The notes beneath the pieces are model-generated. The model made no database searches and was not told the DNA's origin. It saw only the letters and a list, made by a program, of their open reading frames with translations. From an uncultured Bacilli bacterium (GTDB lineage Bacteria > Bacillota_I > Bacilli_A > RF39 > UBA660), in assembly GCA_934167485.1 (NCBI GenBank), contig CAKPKL010000008.1, forward strand, positions 1-64,000: a stretch of 64,000 nt of DNA. The letters run 5' to 3'. The position numbers and the translations under genes are program-made. Of the stretch, positions 1 to 7,763 are shown one piece after another; position 1 is the stretch's first letter; the number at the start of each line of letters is the position of its first letter.

Positions 1-87
1 TTTTAATTTATAAAATTTAACTATAACATCACCTCCATATATATCATTCTATTTTTTTTCTTGATTTCCTTTTTTTTATTTAAAATA

Positions 88-116
88 TTTACAAAAATAA
101 TAAAAATTAGTATAAT
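88..116 (+). promoter_or_regulatory. Sigma-A promoter of first pilin-like gene
   Basis: The -35 box TTTACA (88-93) and -10 box TATAAT (111-116) are separated by exactly 17 bp. The -10 box starts 39 bp before the ATG, the same distance as at the pilin-like genes starting at 15140 and 26249. A purine-rich stretch (AAGAAAGAAG) just before the ATG is the likely ribosome binding site. Confidence 0.8.
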
Positions 117-149
117 TAATATAGTAGAAAAGTAAGAAAGAAGAATAAT

Positions 150-1997
150 ATGAAAAAAGGATTTACATTAATAGAACTTTTAGCAGTCATAGTAATACTA
201 GCTATTATTGCACTAATTGCAACCCCAATAGTATTAGATATAATAACAGATAGTAAAGCTTCAGCCAAAGAAAGAAGTATAGAGAATATAGAAAGAGCAG
301 CTAAACTTTATGTAGTATCAGAATATGAAACAAAAAATGAATCAGCTCCAAGTGAAATAACAATAGGAGAATTAAAAAGTAAAGGATATATACAAAATAC
401 AGATGAAGATGAAAACAAAAAAGTATTTGTATATATGAATGATACAGACTATATATTCTATTATGAAGGAAGAGACAATTTAAAAGATTATAAAACATTA
501 AAGAGTCTAATAGAAAGTGATACAAATCATATAAATAAAAATGTAGTAGTAAATGGAAATACAGTAAATAAAATATATGGAACAAAAGATGAACAACTTA
601 CTATGAATAATTATGTACTATATTCAGGACAACTATGGGAAGTAGTAGAGACAAATGATACAAATAATACAATTAAATTAGTATCACCAGTATCACTTAC
701 ATCAATAGCTTATGGAACAACAAACGATTGGAACTCATCCTGGGTAAAGAAATGGTTAAACGAATATTTTTATAGTAAATTAGAGAGAACAGACTTAATT
801 AAAGATACAGAGTTTTGTATAGATCCTGTGGATGTAACACCAGATTCATATACAAAGATGACAACATGTACAAATAGAGTAACAGAAAAAGTAGGATTAT
901 TAACATATGAAGATTATATATATGCTTTAGATGGAATGACAATTCAAGATGGAGGATCATATTTAGATGAAGATGAAGTATCTTGGCTTATAACACCAAA
1001 CAGTACATCATCAAATAAAAACTGGCATACTTATTATGAGAATCCAAGTAAATTATCAATAAGCTATAATACAAATACATATGGCTTGGGAGTAAGACCA
1101 GTAATAAGTATAAAAGATAATGTTTTAGTAAAGAGTGGAAAAGGAACAAGAGATAACCCATATATATTAAGCAGTGAGAGAAATTTGAAAGAAAATACCA
1201 AACTTAATTTAGGAAAAGTAGGAGATTATGTATACATAGATGAATCAAATAATCCATATGTAACAGAGTTTACAGAATTATATGTAAATAAAGTAAGTAA
1301 TAAAACAAGTACATCAAAAGTAAGATATAGAATAGTAGAGATAAATAGTGATGGAAGTATAAAAGTAGAGAGAGCAGATGTATTAAGAAACTTACCAGAT
1401 ACAGTAGCAATAAGACCTAAAATGCATATACCATTTTATAGTATAGATACAGGAGAAGGATTAACAAGTTGTCTATATTCACCAGAAAAAAAATACGGAG
1501 AAGAAAATATGACAGGGGATTATTATTTAGGAGGATGTACAAACCATAATAGATTTGACTTAATGGAAGGTGAAGGAGAATTTATCGTTAACACAGGAGA
1601 GAGCTTACCTTACTATTTAAATAACGCAACAAATAGTTTTTATAATTGGTATAGTGATAAAACAAAGCGGATGATAATTCCAACAACAATTAAACTAAAA
1701 CAAAGTGGATACTCAAGAGACTATAGTGCCTTATCTGAAGATGGAGAAGTGACACTTAATGTAGTCTTACCAAGTTGGGGAGAAATGTATGCAGGAAATG
1801 ATCTAAACATAGGTTACTGGTATACAAATTGGTGGGGAGACTCGTCTATGTCACTTGTATATGCTAGTGGACTTGGTAGTGGTGACAACAATGCTCATGC
1901 ATGGCTTTCGACCCGTCCAGTTATTACATTATCAAAAAACGTTTATATAACAAGTGGCAATGGTACATCAAATAATCCATATAGCTTAGATATTTAA
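150..1997 (+). CDS. Pilin-like surface protein with duplicated DUF6273-like domains
   Basis: A 615-residue protein. Residues 1-28 form a class III type signal as in type IV pilins and pseudopilins: MKKG then FTLIELLAVIVILAII, with Glu5 after the predicted prepilin-peptidase cut between Gly4 and Phe5. The rest is far longer than a normal pseudopilin (about 100-150 residues). It holds two related segments, each ending in a VRPVI-S...V...SG.GT..NPY pattern (about 335-345 and 600-615), which I associate with DUF6273-like domains in gut Firmicutes surface proteins. Cysteines are present in pairs. The protein is probably displayed at the membrane or on a fibre; the function is unknown, and adhesion is an inference. 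It is monocistronic, with its own promoter and no terminator seen directly after it; the secE promoter follows. Codons are strongly A-ended compared with the ribosomal genes. Four intact paralogous leaders and one decayed copy lie further along. Confidence 0.75.
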   Translation: MKKGFTLIELLAVIVILAIIALIATPIVLDIITDSKASAKERSIENIERAAKLYVVSEYETKNESAPSEITIGELKSKGYIQNTDEDENKKVFVYMNDTDYIFYYEGRDNLKDYKTLKSLIESDTNHINKNVVVNGNTVNKIYGTKDEQLTMNNYVLYSGQLWEVVETNDTNNTIKLVSPVSLTSIAYGTTNDWNSSWVKKWLNEYFYSKLERTDLIKDTEFCIDPVDVTPDSYTKMTTCTNRVTEKVGLLTYEDYIYALDGMTIQDGGSYLDEDEVSWLITPNSTSSNKNWHTYYENPSKLSISYNTNTYGLGVRPVISIKDNVLVKSGKGTRDNPYILSSERNLKENTKLNLGKVGDYVYIDESNNPYVTEFTELYVNKVSNKTSTSKVRYRIVEINSDGSIKVERADVLRNLPDTVAIRPKMHIPFYSIDTGEGLTSCLYSPEKKYGEENMTGDYYLGGCTNHNRFDLMEGEGEFIVNTGESLPYYLNNATNSFYNWYSDKTKRMIIPTTIKLKQSGYSRDYSALSEDGEVTLNVVLPSWGEMYAGNDLNIGYWYTNWWGDSSMSLVYASGLGSGDNNAHAWLSTRPVITLSKNVYITSGNGTSNNPYSLDI

Positions 1998-2015
1998 AAT
2001 ATTGATTGATTATTA

Positions 2016-2044
2016 TTGACAATAAACATCTTTTGTGTTAATAT
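2016..2044 (+). promoter_or_regulatory. Promoter of secE-nusG
   Basis: TTGACA (2016-2021), 17 bp, TAATAT (2039-2044). A short ACAC/GTGT hairpin with a T-rich tail (about 2053-2075) lies in the leader between promoter and secE and could be an attenuator; that part is inference. Confidence 0.8.
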
Positions 2045-2107
2045 TTATTTAGACACGAAAAGGTGTTTTTATTTTAAAAAAATCATAAAATTAAAAGTAG
2101 GTGGAAT

Positions 2108-2287
2108 ATGAAACGTTTAGCAAGATTTTTTGTTAGTGTAAAAAAAGAAATGAAAAAAGTTAGATGGCCAGGAAAAAAAGATATGATTAAATTTTCAGTA
2201 GCTACTATATCTATAGTTTGTTTCTTTATGTTATTCTTCTCTGTATCAGATGGAATAATAAGTGCGATTGTGAAGGTGTTTAGTTAA
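2108..2287 (+). CDS. secE: Preprotein translocase subunit SecE
   Basis: A 59-residue protein, typical for single-span Gram-positive SecE. It starts at ATG 2108 after the Shine-Dalgarno-like GTAGGTGG. The amphipathic N-terminal half contains the family hallmark KKVRWPGKKD (residues 16-25), followed by one transmembrane helix (about 28-46, FSVATISIVCFFMLFFSV). SecE clamps SecY in the SecYEG channel. The stop codon overlaps the start of nusG (TAATG), so the two are translationally coupled as in most Firmicutes. An rpmG (L33) gene, often just upstream, is not present here. Confidence 0.93.
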   Translation: MKRLARFFVSVKKEMKKVRWPGKKDMIKFSVATISIVCFFMLFFSVSDGIISAIVKVFS

Positions 2288-2820
2288 TGGAAAAAGAATG
2301 GTACGTAGTTAACACTTATTCTGGGCATGAGAATAAGGTAAAAGAAAAATTAGAGATGAGAGCTAGTTCTATGGGAATGGAAGATTATATATTCCGTGTA
2401 GTTGTTCCAGCTCAAAAAGAAGTAGTTGTAAAGAATGGAAAAGAAGTAGAAAAAGAAAATAAAATGTTTCCAGGTTATATATTAGTTGAAATGATTATGA
2501 CTGATGAAGCATGGTTTATTGTTCGTAATACTCCAGGTGTTACTGGATTTATAGGATCTAGTGGTAAAGGAGCAAAACCATTCCCTTTAACAAAACAAGA
2601 AGTAGATAAGATTCTTGGAAATATGGGAATGAGTAGAATTGATGTAGTAAATGAAATAAAAGAAGGAGATACTGTCAAAGTGACGAGTGGAGCATTTGCT
2701 AATATGTTTGGTAAAGTAAAACTTGTTGATATGGCAAATCAAAAAATTGAAGTTGCTCTTGATTTATTTGGTCAAGAAACTATTGTTGAAGTTTTATTTA
2801 CAGAAATAGAAAAAGCTTAA
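2287..2820 (+). CDS. nusG: Transcription termination/antitermination factor NusG
   Basis: A 177-residue protein. The N-terminal NGN domain begins EWYVVNTYSGHENKVKE (residues 4-20) and includes FPGYILVEM. The C-terminal KOW domain is visible as EGDTVKVTSGAFANMFGKV (about 126-144). NusG binds the RNA polymerase clamp and modulates pausing and Rho- or ribosome-linked elongation. It overlaps secE by one base and is followed by a short hairpin before the lysozyme gene. Length and motifs are ordinary. Confidence 0.96.
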   Translation: MEKEWYVVNTYSGHENKVKEKLEMRASSMGMEDYIFRVVVPAQKEVVVKNGKEVEKENKMFPGYILVEMIMTDEAWFIVRNTPGVTGFIGSSGKGAKPFPLTKQEVDKILGNMGMSRIDVVNEIKEGDTVKVTSGAFANMFGKVKLVDMANQKIEVALDLFGQETIVEVLFTEIEKA

Positions 2821-2845
2821 AAGACTAGTAATAGTCTTTTATTTG
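2819..2845 (+). terminator. Hairpin after nusG
   Basis: AAAAGACTA and TAGTCTTTT form a stem around GTAA, followed by TTTATTTG. It is a probable intrinsic terminator, perhaps partly read through, because the next gene starts only 36 bp after nusG. Confidence 0.65.
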
Positions 2846-2855
2846 TAGGAGGATT

Positions 2856-4049
2856 ATGAAGAAGATAATTATAATAGTAATAATTTTAATTCTACTTTTG
2901 GTAGGAATATTTACTGGAGTTAAATTATATGAATACTATAGAATTAAAAATGCGGTAATATTAGTAGAACTCGTAGATGACCTGGATGTAGAATTTAATA
3001 GTAAAACTTATTTATCAAATATAATAAAAAGTATAAATGGTGAATATAAGGACTTTGAAATAGATACAACTAAATTAGGTAAAAAAACTATAAAATTTGA
3101 TTATATTAATGATGAAAAAATAAAAGTATCTTATGAATTTAAAATAAATATAAAAGATACAGTGCCACCTTTTGTTAATTTATCAAATAGATATAGTGTA
3201 ATATTAGGAAGTGAAGATACATTACTTAGAGATATTATGTGTGGTGATAACGAAGATGACAATCCAAAATGTGAAATAGAAGGTGAGTATGATTTAAATA
3301 AAATAGGAACATATCCTTTGACATTTAGGGCAAGTGATAAGAGTGGCAATGAAACTATTAAAAATTTTGATTTAATAGTTAAAGAAAAAAGTAAACCAAT
3401 TTATTCTAATGATTATACAGACTTTAAATATATATATGATAATTATAAAACAGAGAATACTAGAATTGGACTTGATATATCTAAATATCAAGGTGATATA
3501 GATTTTTCTAAAGTAAAGAGTGCTGGGGTGTCTTTTATAATGATTAGAGTAGGCACTAAAAATTTTGAGACAAAAGAATATGTTTTAGATCCAAAATTTA
3601 AACAAAATATAGAAGGAGCTATAAAGGAAGGCATAGATGTAGGTATATATTTTTATTCTTATGCAAGTAGTAAAAAAGAAGCAAAAGATGATGCTAACTG
3701 GGTAATCGAACAAATAAAGGATTATAAAATATCTATGCCTATCGCTTATGATTGGGAAGATTGGAGTGATTATAATAGTTATAATTTAAGTTTTTATAAA
3801 CTAAATCAAATAGCTAAAACTTATTTAGATACTATTAAGGATAATGGTTATGATCCAATACTTTATGGAAGTAAATTTTATTTACAAAATATTTGGGATA
3901 ATGAATATTACGATACTTGGTTAGCTCATTATATAAATGAAACTAATTATGAAGGAAACTATACTATGTGGCAGTTATGTGATAATGGTAAGATAGATGG
4001 TATAAATGGTTATGTAGATATAGATATATATTATACTGAAAATTATTAA
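2856..4049 (+). CDS. Membrane-anchored GH25 lysozyme with Ig-like domain
   Basis: A 397-residue protein. An N-terminal membrane anchor (about 3-25, IIIIVIILILLLVGIFTGV) precedes a DUF5011/Ig-like domain (about 105-175; pattern VPPFVNL...GTYPLTFRASDKSGN). The C-terminal glycoside hydrolase 25 domain spans about 205-397, with GLDISKYQGDIDF at its start and the acidic catalytic cluster YDWEDW. GH25 enzymes cleave the MurNAc-GlcNAc bond in peptidoglycan. The anchor implies surface action in wall remodelling rather than secretion. It lies between nusG and rplK, an unusual place for a wall hydrolase. The start ATG is preceded by GTAGGAGG. Confidence 0.9.
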   Translation: MKKIIIIVIILILLLVGIFTGVKLYEYYRIKNAVILVELVDDLDVEFNSKTYLSNIIKSINGEYKDFEIDTTKLGKKTIKFDYINDEKIKVSYEFKINIKDTVPPFVNLSNRYSVILGSEDTLLRDIMCGDNEDDNPKCEIEGEYDLNKIGTYPLTFRASDKSGNETIKNFDLIVKEKSKPIYSNDYTDFKYIYDNYKTENTRIGLDISKYQGDIDFSKVKSAGVSFIMIRVGTKNFETKEYVLDPKFKQNIEGAIKEGIDVGIYFYSYASSKKEAKDDANWVIEQIKDYKISMPIAYDWEDWSDYNSYNLSFYKLNQIAKTYLDTIKDNGYDPILYGSKFYLQNIWDNEYYDTWLAHYINETNYEGNYTMWQLCDNGKIDGINGYVDIDIYYTENY

Positions 4050-4091
4050 TAATTTGTATATTATTAAATATAATAAAAATATGAAAAAATA

Positions 4092-4120
4092 TTTACAAAT
4101 TAAAAAAAATGTGTTATTAT
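4092..4120 (+). promoter_or_regulatory. Promoter of rplK
   Basis: TTTACA (4092-4097), 17 bp, TATTAT (4115-4120). Transcription would start near 4127, giving a leader of about 110 nt before rplK. Confidence 0.75.
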
Positions 4121-4126
4121 GATAGA

Positions 4127-4235
4127 GCTATATTAATTTATATAGTTTTTGTGGGAGCTAATGACTAGATTTATTCTAGAAGCGGAGCATTTGAACCACA
4201 ACGAAAAAACGAAGATTTTATAGGAGGTGTTTTTC
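4127..4235 (+). promoter_or_regulatory. Structured 5' leader of rplK (L11/L1 type autoregulatory candidate)
   Basis: The leader contains GTGGGAGC (4151-4158) and a later CCACAA (about 4196-4201) that can close a GTGG/CCAC stem. Inside is a second hairpin, CTAGA/TCTAG. Leaders of L11-L1 operons are known targets of L1 feedback control. That this one is such a target is an inference from position and shape. Confidence 0.45.
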
Positions 4236-4661
4236 GTGGCACAATTAGTTAAACAAATTAAATTACAAATTCCAGCAGGAAAAGCTACACCAGCTCCACC
4301 AGTAGGAACTGTTTTAGGTCCAGCAGGAATTAATTTACAAGAATTCTGTACAAAATATAATGATGCAACAAGAGACAAAATGGGAGATATTTTACCAGTT
4401 GTTATTTCTATTTATGATGATAGAAGTTTCGATTTTGTAATTAAGACTCCACCAACAGCATTCTTAATAAAGAAAATCTGTAATGTTAAGAAAGGATCTA
4501 GTAAAGGTTCTAAAGAGGTTGCAGGTACTATGTCTCAAGCTCAATTAAGAGAAATAGCTGAAATTAAGTTACCAGACTTAAATTGCTATACAATTGAAGA
4601 CGCCATGAAGATTGTTGCAGGTACTGCAAAGAACATGGGTGTAGAAGTTAAAGAAGACTAA
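4236..4661 (+). CDS. rplK: 50S ribosomal protein L11
   Basis: A 141-residue protein when started at GTG 4236, which lies 8 bp after AGGAGG (4222-4227). A frame-compatible GTG at 4227 overlaps that Shine-Dalgarno sequence and is rejected. Family hallmarks are KLQIPAGKATPAPPVG near residue 10, LGPAGINLQEFC, FDFVIKTPPTAFLI, and the C-terminal RNA-binding domain ending in AGTAKNMGVEV. L11 forms the GTPase-associated centre on 23S rRNA with L10-L7/L12 and is needed for the RelA response. Confidence 0.96.
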   Translation: MAQLVKQIKLQIPAGKATPAPPVGTVLGPAGINLQEFCTKYNDATRDKMGDILPVVISIYDDRSFDFVIKTPPTAFLIKKICNVKKGSSKGSKEVAGTMSQAQLREIAEIKLPDLNCYTIEDAMKIVAGTAKNMGVEVKED

Positions 4662-4704
4662 TAATATATTGATTAATAGTAATGATAGTTAATCGTGAAT
4701 TCCG

Positions 4705-4725
4705 CTTTTCACTTTTCACTTTTCA
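4705..4725 (+). repeat. Three tandem 7-bp repeats between rplK and rplA
   Basis: The unit CTTTTCA occurs three times in a row (4705-4711, 4712-4718, 4719-4725) and is followed by a partial unit. An upstream GTGAA (about 4695) can pair with the TTCAC in any of the units, so alternative hairpins are possible. There is no clear promoter within it. Confidence 0.8.
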
Positions 4726-4759
4726 CTTCTTAAATCAATAAAAATATGAGGAGGTATTT

Positions 4760-5455
4760 ATGAAGAGAGGAAAGAAATATTTAGAAGCTGCTAGCAAAAT
4801 AGAAAAAGGTAAAGCATATTCTATAGAAGAAGCAGTTAAATTATTAAAAGAAACTAAAGTAGCTAAATTTGATGAATCTGTTGAATTAGTTTTAAGACTT
4901 AACTTAGACACTAAGAAAGCAGATCAACAATTAAGAGGTGCTACTGTTCTTCCAAATGGTATTGGAAAAACTAAAAAAGTATTAGTAATAGCTCGTGGTG
5001 CTAAAGCTACTGAAGCTCGTGAAGCTGGTGCTGATTATGTAGGAGAAGCTGATATGATCGATAAGATAGCTAATGAAAATTGGTTTGATTTCGATACTAT
5101 GATAGCTACTCCAGATATGATGCCTGCTTTAGGTAAAATTGGACGTGTATTAGGACCTAAAGGTTTAATGCCAAATCCAAAAACTGGTACAGTTACTATG
5201 GATGTTAAAAAGGCTATAGAAGACGTTAAAAAAGGACGTGTTGAATATAGAACTGATTCATTTGGTAACGTTGCAGTATTAGTTGGTAAAGCATCATTTG
5301 ATGAAGCTAAATTAGTTGAAAATATTAATGCTTTTGTAAGTCTTATTAATAAAACAAAACCAAGTGCAGTTAAAGGTAAATATATTTTAAATGTAGCTAT
5401 TTCAACTACTATGGGTCCTGGTATCAAAGTAGATTCTGAAAGTTTTGAAAATTAA
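4760..5455 (+). CDS. rplA: 50S ribosomal protein L1
   Basis: A 231-residue protein, the standard L1 length. It starts at ATG 4760 after GAGGAGG. It begins MKRGKKYLEAASKIEKGKAY and carries the signature GKIGRVLGPKGLMPNPKTGT (about 125-145). L1 binds the mobile L1 stalk of 23S rRNA and, in many bacteria, represses its own operon by binding the leader. It is separated from rplK by about 100 bp with the 7-bp repeats, and followed directly by the L10 promoter and leader. Confidence 0.96.
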   Translation: MKRGKKYLEAASKIEKGKAYSIEEAVKLLKETKVAKFDESVELVLRLNLDTKKADQQLRGATVLPNGIGKTKKVLVIARGAKATEAREAGADYVGEADMIDKIANENWFDFDTMIATPDMMPALGKIGRVLGPKGLMPNPKTGTVTMDVKKAIEDVKKGRVEYRTDSFGNVAVLVGKASFDEAKLVENINAFVSLINKTKPSAVKGKYILNVAISTTMGPGIKVDSESFEN

Positions 5456-5458
5456 TGG

Positions 5459-5487
5459 TTTACAAACAAAAAAAAGTATGTTATAAT
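5459..5487 (+). promoter_or_regulatory. Promoter of rplJ-rplL
   Basis: TTTACA (5459-5464), 17 bp, TATAAT (5482-5487), beginning within a few bases of the rplA stop codon. It serves the L10 leader transcript. Confidence 0.8.
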
Positions 5488-5493
5488 TAACGT

Positions 5494-5600
5494 GTTGGAA
5501 AGATAGTACCGTAGACAGTAGGGGATAATAATCTTAATAATCCTACCGAGGAACAGATAAGAAGTTCAAGGTCCCTACGGTTGTTAGGGACTTTTTTAAT
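5494..5600 (+). ncRNA. Ribosomal protein L10 leader (cis-regulatory RNA)
   Basis: The roughly 105-nt leader has the elements I recognise from Firmicutes L10 leaders: GACAGTAGGGG (about 5514-5524), AATCCTACCGAGG (5538-5551), AGATAAGAAG, and then a strong terminator-like stem GTCCCTA/TAGGGAC (about 5571-5591) with a T6 tail. In the known mechanism the L10-L7/L12 complex binds the kink-turn region and lowers expression of rplJL. The rplJ start lies 30 bp after the hairpin, consistent with attenuation. Confidence 0.88.
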
Positions 5601-5625
5601 CGGTATCAAGATGAGGAGGTGTGAC

Positions 5626-6117
5626 ATGGCAAATCCAAAAATACTAGAAAAGAAACAAGTTGTTATTGATGAAATAACTAACAATGTTAAAGAATCTAGT
5701 TCATTCATTTTCCTAGAAAACAATGGTTTAACTGTTGATGAAACTATGGAACTTAGAAGAAAATTAAAAGAATCTGATTCTGAATTAAAAGTTTATAAGA
5801 ATACTTTAGTAGCTAGAGCTCTTAAAGATTTAGACATAGACTTAGCTGATGAATTAAATGGTCCAAAAGTTGTTGCTTTTGGTAAAGATATCATTGAACC
5901 AATCAAAGCTGTTAATGATTTTATTAAAACTCATGATAAATTAGTTATGAAAGTTGGAATCGTTGATGGTAAAATAACTGGTTTAGATGAATTAAAGAAA
6001 CTTGCAACTATTCCATCAAGAGAAGGATTACTTACAATGTTTGCAAGCGGATTACTTGCAATTCCAAAGGATTTTGCAATTTGCTTAGATTTACATAGTA
6101 AAAATTTAGAAAATTAA
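5626..6117 (+). CDS. rplJ: 50S ribosomal protein L10
   Basis: A 163-residue protein from ATG 5626, chosen because GAGGAGG (about 5614-5620) sits just upstream. An in-frame upstream extension to 5581 would run through the leader terminator and is rejected. It begins MANPKILEKKQVVIDEI, and motifs such as YKNTLVARAL and IPSREGLLTMFASGLLAI fit the family. L10 anchors the L7/L12 dimers to the ribosomal stalk through its C-terminal helix. It is controlled by the L10 leader directly upstream and shares an operon with rplL, 30 bp downstream. Confidence 0.95.
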   Translation: MANPKILEKKQVVIDEITNNVKESSSFIFLENNGLTVDETMELRRKLKESDSELKVYKNTLVARALKDLDIDLADELNGPKVVAFGKDIIEPIKAVNDFIKTHDKLVMKVGIVDGKITGLDELKKLATIPSREGLLTMFASGLLAIPKDFAICLDLHSKNLEN

Positions 6118-6147
6118 TAAATAAAATTAAGGGAGGAGAAGAGAATT

Positions 6148-6516
6148 ATGGCAAAATTAAGCGCAAAAGAAATTATTGATTCACTAAAAGAAATGACACT
6201 TTTAGAAATTAAAGAAGTAGTAGATTTAATGAAAGAGGAATTTGGTGTTGATCCAAGTGCTGTAGCTGTTGCTGCTGCTCCAGCTGCTGAGGCTCAAAAT
6301 GAAGGACCAAGCACAGTTGATGTTGTTTTAGCAAGTGCTGGTGCTAACAAAATAGCTGTTATCAAAATAATTAAAGAAATAACTGGTTTAGGATTAGGTG
6401 ATTCTAAAGCTATAGCTGATAACGGTGGAGTTGTTAAAGAAAAAGTAGCTGCTGCTGAAGCTGAAGAAATGAAAGCAAAATTCGAAGAAGCTGGCGCTAC
6501 AGTAGAATTTAAATAA
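6148..6516 (+). CDS. rplL: 50S ribosomal protein L7/L12
   Basis: A 122-residue protein with an N-terminal dimerisation helix, an Ala/Pro-rich hinge (AVAVAAAPAAEA, about 39-50), and the conserved C-terminal factor-binding domain including NKIAVIKIIKEITGLGLGDSK. It recruits EF-Tu and EF-G to the ribosome. It is preceded by GGGAGGAG and follows rplJ in the same operon. A GTACTAA/TTAGTA hairpin after the gene (about 6536-6562) lacks a good U-tract and may reduce rather than stop transcription toward the downstream genes. Confidence 0.95.
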   Translation: MAKLSAKEIIDSLKEMTLLEIKEVVDLMKEEFGVDPSAVAVAAAPAAEAQNEGPSTVDVVLASAGANKIAVIKIIKEITGLGLGDSKAIADNGGVVKEKVAAAEAEEMKAKFEEAGATVEFK

Positions 6517-6589
6517 TTAATAAAAATTGGTTTTAAGCCTGTACTAAAATTAGTATGGGCTTTCGCCGTTTCTAAAAGGAGGTTAGGTT

Positions 6590-7075
6590 ATGAAGTTAAA
6601 TAAGGGTAAAGTAGATAATATAAATAAAAAAATTCTTAGTAGTGCTTTAGTGCTTACTCTTACATTTACTACATTTACTGGATGTGCAAAAGGATTTAAA
6701 TATTCAAAGGTAATTGAGAATAATAAACTTACTACAAATGTAACAGGAAAAATAAGTGCTAATAAATTAAGATTGATAGAACTTAACATATATGGTGAAA
6801 AAGAATTAAGGTTAGTTACAACAATAAAAAATAATGATACAACTGAATATTGGGATGTGTTTGAAAATTATAAGGTTATAGAATTAAAAAATAGTTCAAA
6901 TGTCTTTGAAAAAGATGATAATATAAAGATAGAAAATGAACAAAAATATAAAGATTATTTAATTTGTTATGGATATAAAGGTAATTGTTTTAAAATGAGA
7001 GAACTAAAAGAATCCTTTAATATTACGAAAAAAATATACGAAAATAATAGTAATAAACAATTAGTAAAGAAGTGA
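6590..7075 (+). CDS. Putative lipoprotein of unknown function
   Basis: A 161-residue protein with a hydrophobic signal segment (about 18-32, LVLTLTFTTFTGC) ending in a lipobox-like TFTGC. The predicted lipidated Cys is about residue 32. The mature part is polar and Lys/Asn-rich with two further Cys (CYGYKGNC) that could form a disulfide. I do not recognise a family. It starts after AGGAGG and is followed 4 bp later by the methyltransferase gene, so it is probably co-transcribed in the rplL-rpoB interval. Confidence 0.6.
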   Translation: MKLNKGKVDNINKKILSSALVLTLTFTTFTGCAKGFKYSKVIENNKLTTNVTGKISANKLRLIELNIYGEKELRLVTTIKNNDTTEYWDVFENYKVIELKNSSNVFEKDDNIKIENEQKYKDYLICYGYKGNCFKMRELKESFNITKKIYENNSNKQLVKK

Positions 7076-7079
7076 TAAT

Positions 7080-7667
7080 ATGTCTTATTATTTTGATAAA
7101 ACCACAAATGTTGAGAGCAATGAATCTACTATAAGAATAGAAATATATAATAGATTCTATACTTTTAAAACTGATAATAATGTATTTTCTAAAAGAGGGT
7201 TAGATTTTGGAACTAGGACTCTTTTAGAAAATATAGATATAAAAAATATAAAAGGAGATGTTCTTGACTTTGGATGTGGTTATGGCTCTATTGGTATAAT
7301 TATTAAATCATTTAATACATCTACTGTTGATATGGTTGATATTAATGAAAGGGCAATTAATTTAGCACACAAAAATGCTTCAATTAATAATGTTATGGTT
7401 AATATATTTTCTAGTGATGTTTATTCATCTATTACTAAAAAATATAATTATATAATAACTAATCCACCTATTAGAGTAGGTAAAGAAATACTATATAAAA
7501 TATTAGTTGATGCTAAAAAGCATTTAAAAGAAGAAGGTCATTTGATATTTGTTATAAATAAGGACCAGGGAGCTAAAAGTACTGCTAAATACTTAGAGGG
7601 GTTTTATAAAGTTGAAATACTTAAAAAAAATAAGGGATTTTTTGTAATTGATTGTCAAAATTATTGA
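7080..7667 (+). CDS. RsmC-like class I SAM methyltransferase (YbxB type)
   Basis: A 195-residue protein. The SAM-binding motif I is LDFGCGYGSIGI (about 61-72), the acidic post-I residue is in VDMVDINERA, and the catalytic NPP motif is TNPPIRVGKE (about 126-135), as in small-domain methyltransferases that modify guanine N2 in 16S rRNA. In Bacillus the YbxB protein of this family sits between rplL and rpoB, exactly the position here. The precise rRNA target is not known from sequence. The end of the gene overlaps the rpoB -35 box. Confidence 0.85.
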   Translation: MSYYFDKTTNVESNESTIRIEIYNRFYTFKTDNNVFSKRGLDFGTRTLLENIDIKNIKGDVLDFGCGYGSIGIIIKSFNTSTVDMVDINERAINLAHKNASINNVMVNIFSSDVYSSITKKYNYIITNPPIRVGKEILYKILVDAKKHLKEEGHLIFVINKDQGAKSTAKYLEGFYKVEILKKNKGFFVIDCQNY

Positions 7668-7692
7668 CTTATTGCTTGAAATCGTGTAAAAT
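7664..7692 (+). promoter_or_regulatory. Promoter of rpoB-rpoC
   Basis: TTGACT (7664-7669), 17 bp, TAAAAT (7687-7692). The -35 box overlaps the stop codon of the preceding methyltransferase gene. Confidence 0.7.
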
Positions 7693-7763
7693 TATAAATT
7701 GGCGGCATATATTATTCTGCTTAATATGTGTTTACTAGAAAATATAGTTTATGGGGTGAAAGA

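Noticed and set aside
16..40. Minus-strand GGAGGTGATG at the left edge, looking like a ribosome binding site with start codon
   Set aside because: The frame from that ATG stops at the second following codon (ATG TTA TAG), and no other start is visible before the window edge. No gene can be supported.
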